A DNA stretch of 8,347 nt from contig PKTC01000246.1 in NCBI GenBank assembly GCA_002869305.1, positions 1-8,347 of the forward strand, given 5' to 3'. Source of the stretch: Marinilabiliales bacterium (lineage in GTDB: Bacteria > Bacteroidota > Bacteroidia > Bacteroidales > UBA12077). The notes beneath the pieces were generated by a model that saw only the letters and a list, made by a program, of their open reading frames with translations, was not told where the DNA came from and ran no database searches. Shown piece after piece: positions 1 through 6,662 of the stretch; the first letter of the stretch is position 1, and each line of letters opens with the position of its first letter. Made by a program: the position numbers and the translations under genes.

Positions 1-991
1 ATATGGTGCAAAACGAACAGGCTCCAAAACATCCTCGGTGTAGGGTAATTGAATGCCTTATCATTTCGTATGCTGGAATTGCATCTTTCTTTGAATATTT
101 CGGATGTGGTAATCTGGTAAATGGCAAATTATATACGGCATCAATTTCATTTTCTGGGATTGGTTCAAAGGGAGGATTTATAACAATATTTTGCTTCCCA
201 ACTTTTTGAATTAACCTTTTTTTACTTTGATATCTGTTAGATTCTTCTTCAATTACTTTGAAGTTCTTCGCATACTTAATTTTATCTTTTAAACACTCAT
301 CATGGCTACTTAATTCAATGTCTTCCCAGTCATTTGTTTTACTAAGATCCTCTTTATTTGCAAGAAATGAAGTTTGTGGAATGTTAGTAATTTTATGAAG
401 AGGCACTTCCTTTTTTAATAGTTTTACGATCTCACTTAATGGCTTTTCTCCCATTCCGTAAACCAGCAAGTCTGCTTTGCTTTCTTCTAGTATTCCTGGT
501 TTTAGCTTATCCGACCAGTAATCATAGTGTGTTACACGACGTAGAGAGGCTTCCACGCCACCAATTATTACGGGTATTTCTGGATATATCTTCTTTAAGA
601 TATTTGAATAGGTGATTGTTGCATAATCTGGTCTAAATCCTGCTTTTCCACCGGGAGTATAAGCATCATTAGATCTTAAACGTTTATTGGCGGTGTAATG
701 ATTAACCATTGAATCCATACAACCTGAGGTAACTGCAAAAAACAATCGTGGTTTACCCAATTTTTTAAAGTCTCGCAAATCATCTTGCCAGTTGGGTTGT
801 GGAACTATTGCAACTTTTAACCCGAATGACTCTAAAACTCTACCAATCACAGCTGGACCAAACGAGGGATGATCAACATATGCATCACCGCTAAAGAGAA
901 TTACATCTAATTCTTCCCAAGCTCTGGCAACTACTTCTTTTTTGGTAGTAGGTAACCAATCTGTTATTTTATAGGTTTTAATGGTATTCAT
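1..991 (-). CDS. ygiQ: YgiQ family radical SAM protein, N-terminal part (cut by window edge)
   Basis: This minus-strand frame is open for 330 codons from ATG at 991 to the window edge, with no internal stop, and its 3' part lies outside the window. The N-terminus (MNTIKTYKITDWLPTTKKE) and the segments SGDAYVDHPSFGPAVIGRV (about residues 34-52), VTSGCMDSMVNHYTANKRLR and VEASLRRVTHYDYWSDKL are characteristic of the YgiQ/UPF0313 family. The last visible residues contain C321-x3-C325-x2-C328, the motif that holds the 4Fe-4S cluster of radical SAM enzymes, preceded by HSITLHRG. Family members usually run to about 600-700 residues, so roughly half is missing. The physiological reaction is not established, so only the enzyme class can be stated. 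The start is supported by a promoter -7 element only 10 bases upstream, implying an almost leaderless mRNA. The family assignment is secure; the function is not. Confidence 0.93.
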   Translation of the reverse strand, partial: MNTIKTYKITDWLPTTKKEVVARAWEELDVILFSGDAYVDHPSFGPAVIGRVLESFGLKVAIVPQPNWQDDLRDFKKLGKPRLFFAVTSGCMDSMVNHYTANKRLRSNDAYTPGGKAGFRPDYATITYSNILKKIYPEIPVIIGGVEASLRRVTHYDYWSDKLKPGILEESKADLLVYGMGEKPLSEIVKLLKKEVPLHKITNIPQTSFLANKEDLSKTNDWEDIELSSHDECLKDKIKYAKNFKVIEEESNRYQSKKRLIQKVGKQNIVINPPFEPIPENEIDAVYNLPFTRLPHPKYSKKDAIPAYEMIRHSITLHRGCFGACSFCTI

Positions 992-1001
992 ACAAACACA
1001 G

Positions 1002-1009
1002 CAAAGGTA
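1002..1009 (-). promoter_or_regulatory. Bacteroidota -7 promoter element for the ygiQ-like gene
   Basis: Read on the minus strand, this is TACCTTTG, a perfect match to the Bacteroidota TAnnTTTG element. Initiation a few bases downstream would leave a leader of only about six bases before the ATG at 991. No clear -33 TTTG is visible about 20 bases upstream, so the promoter call rests on the -7 box and its position. Confidence 0.55.
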
Positions 1010-1119
1010 TATTAAAAGGGTGAATATTTAATAAATGTAGAAAAAGTTACTTGAGAATTACTTTAATTAACCAAGATTTGTACCTTGTTCGTATGTGACT
1101 AATTTACAAATGAATGGGT

Positions 1120-2328
1120 CTAGTTTGGAATTAACATGGAACTGTCACCATAACTTAAAAATCGAAAATCATTTTTCAAAGCATAATCGTAAACTCTTTT
1201 CCAATCACTACCAATAAATGCAGCGATAAGCAAAAGTAAGGTGCTTTTTGGTTGATGAAAATTTGTTATTAAGGCATTTAACATTTTAAATTCATAGCCC
1301 GGAAATATCATAATTTGAGTCGATGCATTGACTTCATTCAGATTATTTTTTAGCAAATAGTCTAATAATTTTTGCAATGCTTCTTTTTTTGTACAAGAAG
1401 GTATTTGGTAGGCTTCCCACTGAGAGAGATGAGCATCAAATTTATTCTTATGGAATAGCCTGGCACCAATCCAATATATACTTTCAATGGTACGAACAGA
1501 TGTTGTTCCAACAGCTACAATTTTTTCAGAGTTTAAAAGTTTGATGATAGTACTTTTATTCACAACAAAGTGCTCTGTATGCATTTCATGCTCGTTAATT
1601 GTTTCAGACTTTACCGGTTTAAAGGTACCTGCGCCAACATGTAACGTAATCTCTTCAATGTCAACTCCGTTTTTTTGTAATTTATTCAATGCTTCATTCG
1701 TAAAATGAAGTCCTGCAGTAGGAGCAGCAACTGAGCCTTTAAGTTTGGAATAAACCGTTTGATAGCGATCTTTATCAAGACTTTCTGATTCTCGGTTTAA
1801 ATATGGTGGAATAGGCGTTACTCCTATATTTTCAAGTATTTCACTAAAGGTATAATTAGTATTATTCCAGTAGAATTCAATTATTTGAGCATTACCTTCT
1901 TGCGATTTTTTACGTGCGACTAATTCAATTTCTTTATTATTTATTTAAATGATTTTAACTAAATCCAGATCTTTCCATTTTTTTAAATTTCCAACAATAC
2001 ATTTCCAGGTAATCTTTTCAGTTTGTTGGAAAGCAATAACATAATCGGATGGTTCAATGGGTTCGAGGCAAAATATCTCAATTTGAGCTCCTGTTTCTTT
2101 AAAAAATTTTAACCTGGCCTGAATCACTTTAGTATTATTAAATACTAAAGTAGATTTAGAGTCAACATATTGATGGATGTGATTAAAAACATTCTTCTCT
2201 AGCTTACCTTTATTATAAATTAAAAGCTTTGATAAATCTCTTTGTTCAATTGGATACTTTGCAATTCTTTCATCAGGTAAATTGTAGGTATAATCTTCAA
2301 TTCGTATATTTTCAGGTTTAATACTCAT
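1120..2328 (-). pseudogene. queA: queA, S-adenosylmethionine:tRNA ribosyltransferase-isomerase, interrupted by in-frame TAA
   Basis: QueA transfers and isomerises the ribosyl group of SAM onto preQ1 in the tRNA wobble position, giving epoxyqueuosine (family knowledge). One frame runs from ATG at 2328 to TAG at 1120-1122, 402 codons, close to the length expected for Bacteroidota QueA. The N-terminal part (codons 1-127) has YNLPDERIAKYPIEQRDLSK, LVFNNTKVIQARL and FQQTEKITWKCIVGN. After codon 128 the same frame continues with PPYLNRES, the hallmark GSVAAPTAGLHFT, LHVGAGTFKPV, VGTTSVRTIES, FPGYEF and NALITNFHQPKSTLL. Codon 128 is TAA (1947-1945), in a weakly conserved stretch between KWKDLDLVKII and INNKEIELVARKK. 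There is no frameshift. Normal termination gives a 127-residue fragment. The first possible restart downstream is TTG at 1689, past the GSVAAPTAGLHFT motif, so split expression should not restore activity. Family certainty is very high. Whether the gene is dead, read through or misread is open. Confidence 0.93.
1945..1947 (-). other. Premature in-frame ochre (TAA) codon inside queA
   Basis: The minus-strand context is GTT AAA ATC ATT TAA ATA AAT AAT AAA GAA. Both flanks translate as QueA in the same frame, so a single-base change from a sense codon such as CAA, AAA or GAA would explain it. The original residue cannot be decided from this sequence alone. Confidence 0.9.
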
Positions 2329-2347
2329 ATTTTCGCTTTTGAGAGTG

Positions 2348-2355
2348 CAAAAATA
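2348..2355 (-). promoter_or_regulatory. -7 promoter element for queA
   Basis: The minus strand reads TATTTTTG, a perfect TAnnTTTG match, placed 19 bases before the queA ATG at 2328. It predicts a leader of about 15 bases. It lies only two bases from the opposite-strand -7 box at 2358-2365, so the two divergent promoters must overlap. A -33 element is not obvious. Confidence 0.55.
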
Positions 2356-2357
2356 AC

Positions 2358-2365
2358 TAATTTTG
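2358..2365 (+). promoter_or_regulatory. -7 promoter element for the DUF2027/Smr gene
   Basis: TAATTTTG matches TAnnTTTG exactly. A TTTG at 2338-2341 is a possible -33 box, with a somewhat short 16-base spacing. Initiation near 2370 would leave about 24 bases before the ATG at 2394. This box is back-to-back with the queA -7 box. Confidence 0.55.
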
Positions 2366-2393
2366 TCGGGAATTAATTTAAAGATTGGTTAGA

Positions 2394-3446
2394 ATGAATT
2401 TTAGAAAAGGTGATAAAGTAAAGTTTTTGAATGATGTTGGACAAGGGGAGATTGTTCGTTTTCAGGATCAGAATATAGCTATCGTATTAAATGAGGACGG
2501 ATTTGAGATTCCAGTTCTGATGAGCGAACTTTTGATAATTGAAGGTAACTATAATTTTACTGAAAGCTCAGGTAATGTTCAACTTGAAGATGAGGTGGAG
2601 ACAATAAGCTCTAGTAAACAAATAGTTGAGGAAGACTTGGAAGAAGATGGTATGAATGCAGATCGAAAAGCAAATGTGTTTTTTGCTTTGGTTCCTATCA
2701 ATCAAAAGGATATGTTAAATTCTGATTTAAATGTCTATTTAATAAATGATAGTAATTTTAGAGTGCTATATTCAATTTCGAAAAGTGAGAACGAATTCCA
2801 ATCTCTTTTTGCTTATGGTAATTTAGAAGATAATACCAAAGTTCAGTTAGATACTATTACCAGAGAGAATCTAAACAATTTTGAGGAGTTAAATTTTCAA
2901 CTCTTATTCTTTCGTAAAGGAAATTATTATTTGTTAAATACAATTAATAAGACATGGAGTGTAAAGCCCAGTAGGTTTTTCAAACAAAATACCTTTGGAG
3001 ATAATGATTTCTTTCACGAACAGGCATTCATATATGAATTAACATCCGAAGAAATTAATCTGGCTGATCATTTATCTGATGAAGATATTACAAACGCAAT
3101 TAAGGAAAAGGAAAGAAAAGTAATAAAAAAGCAATTCAAAAGCAGTAAAAGCGGAAAAGATGAAGAAATAGAAGAGGTTGATCTGCATATTCAGGAATTG
3201 GTTGATGATTACTCAAACTTATCTAATAAAGAGATTCTCGATATACAAATGAGTCGTTTTACAACTACCTTGGATGGAGGAATTATTGCTGGAACTCGAA
3301 AAATGGTGTTTATTCATGGAGTTGGGAATGGACGATTAAAGCATGAAATAATTAAAACGCTTGACAGAAAATATCCGAAATTGCGTTATCAGGATGCTTC
3401 ATTTAAAGAATATGGATATGGAGCAACCATGGTTATGATAAAATAA
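2394..3446 (+). CDS. DUF2027 and Smr domain-containing protein
   Basis: This is a 350-residue cytoplasmic protein of a family typical of Bacteroidota. The N-terminus (MNFRKGDKVKFLNDVGQGEIV, split here as a small beta-rich region up to about residue 50) is followed by an acidic linker at about residues 60-88. A central DUF2027-like beta domain spans about residues 90-220, and a charged Lys/Glu linker about 235-260. The C-terminal Smr domain covers about 260-350, with DLHI at 263-266 and the core HGVGNGRLK at 308-316. Smr domains in other proteins bind or nick nucleic acids (MutS2 C-terminus, ribosome-rescue endonucleases). Whether this one is catalytic is unknown, and DLHI replaces the more usual DLHG. 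ATG at 2394 is preferred over a TTG three codons earlier, because MNFRKGDKVKF is the natural domain start. The gene ends with TAA directly after the expected Smr C-terminus (GYGATMVMIK). It stands alone, divergent from queA. Confidence 0.9.
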   Translation: MNFRKGDKVKFLNDVGQGEIVRFQDQNIAIVLNEDGFEIPVLMSELLIIEGNYNFTESSGNVQLEDEVETISSSKQIVEEDLEEDGMNADRKANVFFALVPINQKDMLNSDLNVYLINDSNFRVLYSISKSENEFQSLFAYGNLEDNTKVQLDTITRENLNNFEELNFQLLFFRKGNYYLLNTINKTWSVKPSRFFKQNTFGDNDFFHEQAFIYELTSEEINLADHLSDEDITNAIKEKERKVIKKQFKSSKSGKDEEIEEVDLHIQELVDDYSNLSNKEILDIQMSRFTTTLDGGIIAGTRKMVFIHGVGNGRLKHEIIKTLDRKYPKLRYQDASFKEYGYGATMVMIK

Positions 3447-3482
3447 TTCGGAATCGTGAATCTGGAAATCAGATTAAAAAAT

Positions 3483-3490
3483 TAACTTTG
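3483..3490 (+). promoter_or_regulatory. -7 promoter element of rnpB
   Basis: TAACTTTG is a perfect TAnnTTTG match ending four bases before the first base of helix P1 at 3495. That is the spacing expected for transcription starting at the mature 5' end of RNase P RNA. It supports independent transcription of rnpB rather than readthrough from the upstream Smr gene. No convincing -33 box was found. Confidence 0.65.
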
Positions 3491-3494
3491 CATT

Positions 3495-3830
3495 GCAGTA
3501 GGCTGTTTCATCGTGCCGACATTTCTTGTTGGTAAGGAAAGTCCGGGCAACAAAGAGCGCCAAACTCTCGAAATGAGAGATATCCGTGAGGGTATAGTAA
3601 CAGAGAAGAAAATAACTACCTTAGGGTAAAGGTGAGAAGGTGAGGTAAGAGCTCACCAGTTTTGGTAGCAATATCAAATGCTGTCTGTCTTTTGGGTTGC
3701 AAGACCATGTATACCAGCAATTAAGAACTGCTCGTTCGATGTTGGGGGGTAGGTTGCTTAGATAAATGATGGAATTCCGTCTCGATATTTATCGGGATAG
3801 GAAACAAAACCCGGCTTATAGGCCTGCTGC
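3495..3830 (+). ncRNA. rnpB: RNase P RNA, bacterial class A type
   Basis: This RNA is the catalytic subunit of RNase P, which removes 5' leaders from pre-tRNAs together with the RnpA protein. The ends pair as helix P1: GCAGTAGGC at 3495-3503 with GCCTGCTGC at 3822-3830, nine pairs including one G-U. The 5' half of conserved P4 appears as GGAAAGTCCGGGC (3535-3547). The 3' half is ACAAAACCCGGCTTATAGGCC, overlapping 3804-3823. In between are the conserved stretches ATAGTAACAGAGAAGAAAA (about 3594-3612) and GGTAAGAGCTCACCAG (near 3644-3659). A length of about 336 bases fits the class. The gene has its own -7 element and is followed by a T-rich tract. Identification is secure; the ends could shift by a few bases. 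Confidence 0.96.
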
Positions 3831-3838
3831 TCTTTTTT
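3831..3838 (+). terminator. T-rich tract at the 3' end of rnpB
   Basis: TCTTTTTT follows immediately after the closing strand of helix P1. The P1/P4 fold followed by a U-run could act as the intrinsic terminator, with RNA-end trimming. No separate hairpin is seen, so this is a moderate call. Confidence 0.4.
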
Positions 3839-3898
3839 GTTAATGATTAGTAAATCTGTAATTATCATTCACCAATCACAATTCACTGATCACTACTA

Positions 3899-4951
3899 CT
3901 ATTTCTTGATAATCTTATACCTTCTCCAAAATTTCCATTTGGTTAAAGAAGTATAAACAACAAATCTCTCAAATATTTTGAAACGCAGCAGATAGTGGAA
4001 AATACTATAATAAACAATAAACAGGATAATAATTAATCCTGCATCAATAAAAAACTGAAATAAATCACCCAGCCATTCAGGGAATAGCTTATCTATAATT
4101 ATATTCAAATCAACAAGTTGGTACAATTTTATGATAACAACAGATGTAATTAGATAATACATTCCAATAGTTAAGCCATGCGCTGTTTCAATAGCTCGTT
4201 CAGGACAAATATTCATGCACTGCATACAACTTTCACAGTTGTGCGTCCAAAAAGGCCTTTTATCAATTGTTTTAATAGCTTGAATCGGGCATTTTTGAAT
4301 ACATAAATTACATTTTGAGCAATCCTGTGAAGCATAAAAAGATTTAGCAAGAATAAATCTGCCCACAATATAGTATGCAAATGCAATGGGAGTAATAAGT
4401 ATGTCAACTATAATTGCTCTTAATCCTTTATAACTTTTTCCTCCTGAGAATAGATTATGAGCTAATTTAGTTACTTCACTTTTTCTTCTTTCATAAATTG
4501 ATTTAACCACCTTTTCTTTTATTCCTGGATGAAAAGATATCCAGTTAGAAGGTAAATCAATAGGATGCATGCCCTTGATTTTATATCCTTTAAGTCTTAA
4601 AATTAGTGCAGAAAAATATTGAGCCATTCCACTTATTCCAGGTAAAAAAAACCGCCCTGCTTTCATCCCTGCACGCGTATTTACAATAAAGCAATCGTTC
4701 TTTTTTGCAGGCGGAAAACGTAATAAAAAATGAAACATGATCGGTGGAAAATTAAATCCATGTGTAGGACTACAAAAGCCGATCAAAGCATCTTTGGGAA
4801 TTTCTAACTTTTTGCGATCTTTTAATTTGCTAATATCTATTATTTTCGATTTAATATCGAATTCTTTTGCTAACTGGTCAATCCAGAAGGCAACATTTCT
4901 GGCGTTTCCAGTTCCAGAAAAATAATAGATAATTAGCTTTCTATATATCAA
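3899..4951 (-). CDS. Flavodoxin-like / 2x[4Fe-4S] ferredoxin protein with membrane segments (EFR1-type)
   Basis: This 350-residue protein fuses an N-terminal flavodoxin-like region to a ferredoxin domain. FSGTGNARN (11-19) is the FMN phosphate-binding loop type motif. FCSPTHGFNFPP (59-70) and FIVNTRAGMKAGR (88-100) are further flavin-side segments. Two clusters are visible: C211-x2-C214-x2-C217-x3-C221-P and C239-x2-C242-x2-C245-x3-C249-P. Hydrophobic stretches at about 177-200, 260-282 and 300-323 suggest membrane attachment, and the C-terminus is basic (KFWRRYKIIKK). It resembles EFR1-type ferredoxins, which presumably move electrons between flavin and Fe-S partners. The partner is not evident, because both neighbours are unrelated. 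The start is TTG at 4951: no in-frame ATG lies between it and the upstream stop at 4973-4975, and the flavodoxin strand starts immediately after. Confidence is high for the domains and low for the role. Confidence 0.88.
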   Translation of the reverse strand: MIYRKLIIYYFSGTGNARNVAFWIDQLAKEFDIKSKIIDISKLKDRKKLEIPKDALIGFCSPTHGFNFPPIMFHFLLRFPPAKKNDCFIVNTRAGMKAGRFFLPGISGMAQYFSALILRLKGYKIKGMHPIDLPSNWISFHPGIKEKVVKSIYERRKSEVTKLAHNLFSGGKSYKGLRAIIVDILITPIAFAYYIVGRFILAKSFYASQDCSKCNLCIQKCPIQAIKTIDKRPFWTHNCESCMQCMNICPERAIETAHGLTIGMYYLITSVVIIKLYQLVDLNIIIDKLFPEWLGDLFQFFIDAGLIIILFIVYYSIFHYLLRFKIFERFVVYTSLTKWKFWRRYKIIKK

Positions 4952-5045
4952 AGAATCGATTTTATATATCTTTTAAAAGTACAAAAACTATTTACTCAAA
5001 CGTTTGTTAAACATATATTATTAAACATCAATAAAATATTAATTA

Positions 5046-5077
5046 TTTGTAATTCTAACAATTAAAAGTTTTCTTTG
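5046..5077 (+). promoter_or_regulatory. Promoter of the FKBP gene
   Basis: TTTG at 5046-5049 (-33) lies 20 bases from TTTCTTTG at 5070-5077, which differs from TAnnTTTG only at its second base. Initiation near 5082 leaves a leader of about 24 bases before the ATG at 5106. Both elements and the spacing fit the Bacteroidota pattern. Confidence 0.5.
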
Positions 5078-5105
5078 CAGCAATTATTCATTCAAAATAA
5101 AAATT

Positions 5106-5591
5106 ATGACAATTTCAAACGAAAAAGTAGTTACGTTGGTTTATCAATTAAAAGTTGATAATCGTGAGGGAGATATAGTAGAGACTGTTAAAGAAGAAAA
5201 ACCATTTGTATTTTTATATGGAGCAGGATTAATGCTTCCTAAATTCGAAGAAAACTTAAAAGGACTAAAAGCAGGTGATGATTTCGAGTTTATTTTAAAA
5301 AGTGAAGAAGCATATGGTCAGGCAAGCGAAGAGGCTGTAATGGATTTACCAAAGAATCTTTTCGAAGTAGAAGGTAAAATTGAAGAAGGTTTATTAGCAG
5401 AAGGTAATGTAATACCTATGCAGAACAATGAAGGTCAAAAATTCAATGGTGTTGTTGTTGAGGTAAAGGATGAATCTGTAACCATGGATTTTAACCATCC
5501 ATTAGCAGGTGATAATTTACACTTTTCAGGTAAAATTATGGAAGTTCGCGAAGCAACTAAAGAAGAAGTTGAACACGGACATGTACACTAG
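5106..5591 (+). CDS. SlyD-like FKBP-type peptidyl-prolyl cis-trans isomerase
   Basis: This 161-residue soluble protein has no signal peptide, so it is probably cytoplasmic. It would catalyse prolyl cis-trans isomerisation and act as a folding helper. FKBP features are FVFLYGAGLMLPKFEENLKG (34-53), GDDFEF (57-62) and EEAYG (67-71). An inserted flap domain lies at about 75-125 (LPKNLFEVEG to VVVEVKDE), and the FKBP fold resumes with the family signature MDFNHPLAGDNLHFSGKI (127-144). The insert and signature place it with SlyD-type enzymes. The C-terminal tail is short (EHGHVH) compared with the long His/Cys-rich metal-binding tail of E. coli SlyD, so nickel handling is doubtful. The gene has its own promoter and a strong terminator, so it is a single-gene unit. 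It ends with TAG. Confidence 0.93.
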   Translation: MTISNEKVVTLVYQLKVDNREGDIVETVKEEKPFVFLYGAGLMLPKFEENLKGLKAGDDFEFILKSEEAYGQASEEAVMDLPKNLFEVEGKIEEGLLAEGNVIPMQNNEGQKFNGVVVEVKDESVTMDFNHPLAGDNLHFSGKIMEVREATKEEVEHGHVH

Positions 5592-5611
5592 GATATTATA
5601 TATAAATTGAG

Positions 5612-5642
5612 GGGTAAGGATTAATTTTCTTACCCTTTTTTT
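5612..5642 (+). terminator. Intrinsic terminator after the FKBP gene
   Basis: GGGTAAG (5612-5618) pairs with CTTACCC (5629-5635) across a 10-base loop, followed by seven T. It starts 20 bases after the FKBP stop codon. Confidence 0.85.
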
Positions 5643-5643
5643 A

Positions 5644-5671
5644 TTGGAATTTGGTTAATTACCTATATTTA
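5644..5671 (+). promoter_or_regulatory. Possible promoter of the outer-membrane barrel gene
   Basis: TTG at 5644-5646 and TATATTTA at 5664-5671 (one mismatch to TAnnTTTG at the last base) are 17 bases apart. A start near 5676 would give a leader of about 65 bases. The match is imperfect, so this is tentative. Confidence 0.3.
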
Positions 5672-5740
5672 CAAATTCAATTGAATCATTCTTGGAATGG
5701 TTTTTGAAAATGATGAACAATAAACTAAAAATTGAATAGT

Positions 5741-6400
5741 ATGAAACGAATTATTTTAATAGCATTACTAATTATACCATTTACAATGGTATCGAAAGCA
5801 CAATCTGACTTTTTTAAGATTGGTATAAAGGCTGGTATTACATCTACTAGTATAAAAGTTGATGATGTAATTGATATTGATGATGCATCTGATATTGATG
5901 AATTGGCTATTAAAGGTAAAAACTCTAAAGTTGGTTTTCAGGGTGGTTTAATGGCTCGTATTACCTTAGCTAAGTTATATGTTCAACCCGAACTTTTATT
6001 TACATCTACTAGTGGTGAGGTAGAAGTTACAAGATTGTTAGAATCAACAGGAACAACCGTAAGCACCATTAAGAATCAGGATTTTAAACAAATTGATATT
6101 CCAATCATGTTAGGATACAAATTTGGTCCGGCTCGTATTCAGGGAGGTCCTATTGCTACGATAATGCTCAGTAGTTCCTCAGTTTTGAAAGATTATAATG
6201 AATATGAAGAAGAATTCAATGGAGCAACCTGGGGCTATCAGGTAGGATTAGGTTTAGATTTAGGTAAAAAATTAACAATCGATGCCAAGTACGAAGGAAA
6301 CCTAAGTAAATTAGGTGATGGTATTAAAGTTGGTGGCGAAACAAGAAGTTTTGATTCAAGAAATAGCCAGTTTGTAGTTTCATTGGGATATTTCTTCTAA
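5741..6400 (+). CDS. PorT-type outer-membrane beta-barrel protein
   Basis: This 219-residue exported protein begins with a clear signal peptide (MKRIILIALLIIPFTMVSKA, then QSDFF; cleavage likely after residue 20). The mature part shows alternating hydrophobic beta-strands typical of the small barrel family (outer membrane beta-barrel / PorT): KIGIKAGITSTSIK, FQGGLMARITLAKLYVQPEL, IDIPIMLGYKFGPARIQGGP and WGYQVGLGLDLGKKLTIDAK. It ends in SQFVVSLGYFF. The terminal Phe is the usual signal for insertion by the BAM machinery. An acidic loop (DDVIDIDDASDIDE, about 45-58) probably faces outside. The ATG at 5741 is chosen over a TTG at 5732 because it directly starts the signal peptide. The substrate or role is unknown; PorT itself serves type IX secretion, but this short family is broad. 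The gene ends with TAA exactly after the terminal Phe. Confidence 0.9.
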   Translation: MKRIILIALLIIPFTMVSKAQSDFFKIGIKAGITSTSIKVDDVIDIDDASDIDELAIKGKNSKVGFQGGLMARITLAKLYVQPELLFTSTSGEVEVTRLLESTGTTVSTIKNQDFKQIDIPIMLGYKFGPARIQGGPIATIMLSSSSVLKDYNEYEEEFNGATWGYQVGLGLDLGKKLTIDAKYEGNLSKLGDGIKVGGETRSFDSRNSQFVVSLGYFF

Positions 6401-6422
6401 TATAAAAGTAAAAGTTTTCAAC

Positions 6423-6455
6423 AACCACTGTTTTGCCCAAGACAGTGGTTTTTTT
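6423..6455 (+). terminator. Intrinsic terminator after the outer-membrane barrel gene
   Basis: AACCACTGT (6423-6431) pairs perfectly with ACAGTGGTT (6442-6450), followed by a run of T to 6455. It lies 23 bases after the stop codon. Confidence 0.88.
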
Positions 6456-6536
6456 ATGCTTTCCTGACTTTCCACTATAAAAATGTTAATAAACTCATCA
6501 TCAAAATTTTAGCATTTGTCAAAACTTGTAGTCGAT

Positions 6537-6569
6537 TTTGTTGTTGTTAGAGATATTTAATTAGCTTTG
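6537..6569 (+). promoter_or_regulatory. Promoter of the beta-lactamase-like gene
   Basis: TTTG at 6537-6540 and TAGCTTTG at 6562-6569 (a perfect TAnnTTTG) are separated by 21 bases. Overlapping TTG repeats at 6541-6546 give alternative -33 registers. Initiation near 6574 leaves a leader of nearly 90 bases before the ATG at 6663. Confidence 0.6.
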
Positions 6570-6573
6570 CACC

Positions 6574-6662
6574 CGTTTTTCTTATTAAAATAAGAATAAG
6601 GTGCAGATATTCAGAGTATTATTCTCTGAGCGCTGAATTTAGTGGGAACGAAAACATTATTT
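6574..6662 (+). promoter_or_regulatory. Structured 5' leader of the beta-lactamase-like gene
   Basis: Two hairpins can be drawn. One is TTCTTATT (6579-6586) with AATAAGAA (6589-6596), enclosed by the weak arms GCACC/GGTGC (6569-6573/6600-6604). The other is TCAGAG (6611-6616) with CTCTGA (6624-6629). No recognised riboswitch class matches. Its role, if any, is unknown; AT-rich DNA produces such pairings easily. Confidence 0.3.

Noticed and set aside
3..209. Plus-strand open frame antisense to the ygiQ-like gene
   Set aside because: The minus strand here encodes conserved YgiQ residues including the radical SAM cysteines.
1063..1111. Possible terminator for queA (ATTTGTA at 1076-1082 with TACAAAT at 1105-1111, plus TTAATTAA)
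   Set aside because: The stem is short and AT-rich with a 22-base loop and no U-run in the queA direction.
1487..1708. Plus-strand open frame antisense to queA
   Set aside because: It overlaps the strongly conserved QueA coding sequence on the other strand and its translation has no recognisable domain; it is a shadow frame.
1690..1950. Frameshift as explanation of the split queA
   Set aside because: Translating the minus strand shows both parts in the same frame; the only break is the TAA codon.
3842..3869. Hairpin between rnpB and the ferredoxin gene (AATGAT with ATCATT)
   Set aside because: Only six pairs with a 16-base loop and no T tract; not convincing as a terminator for either gene.
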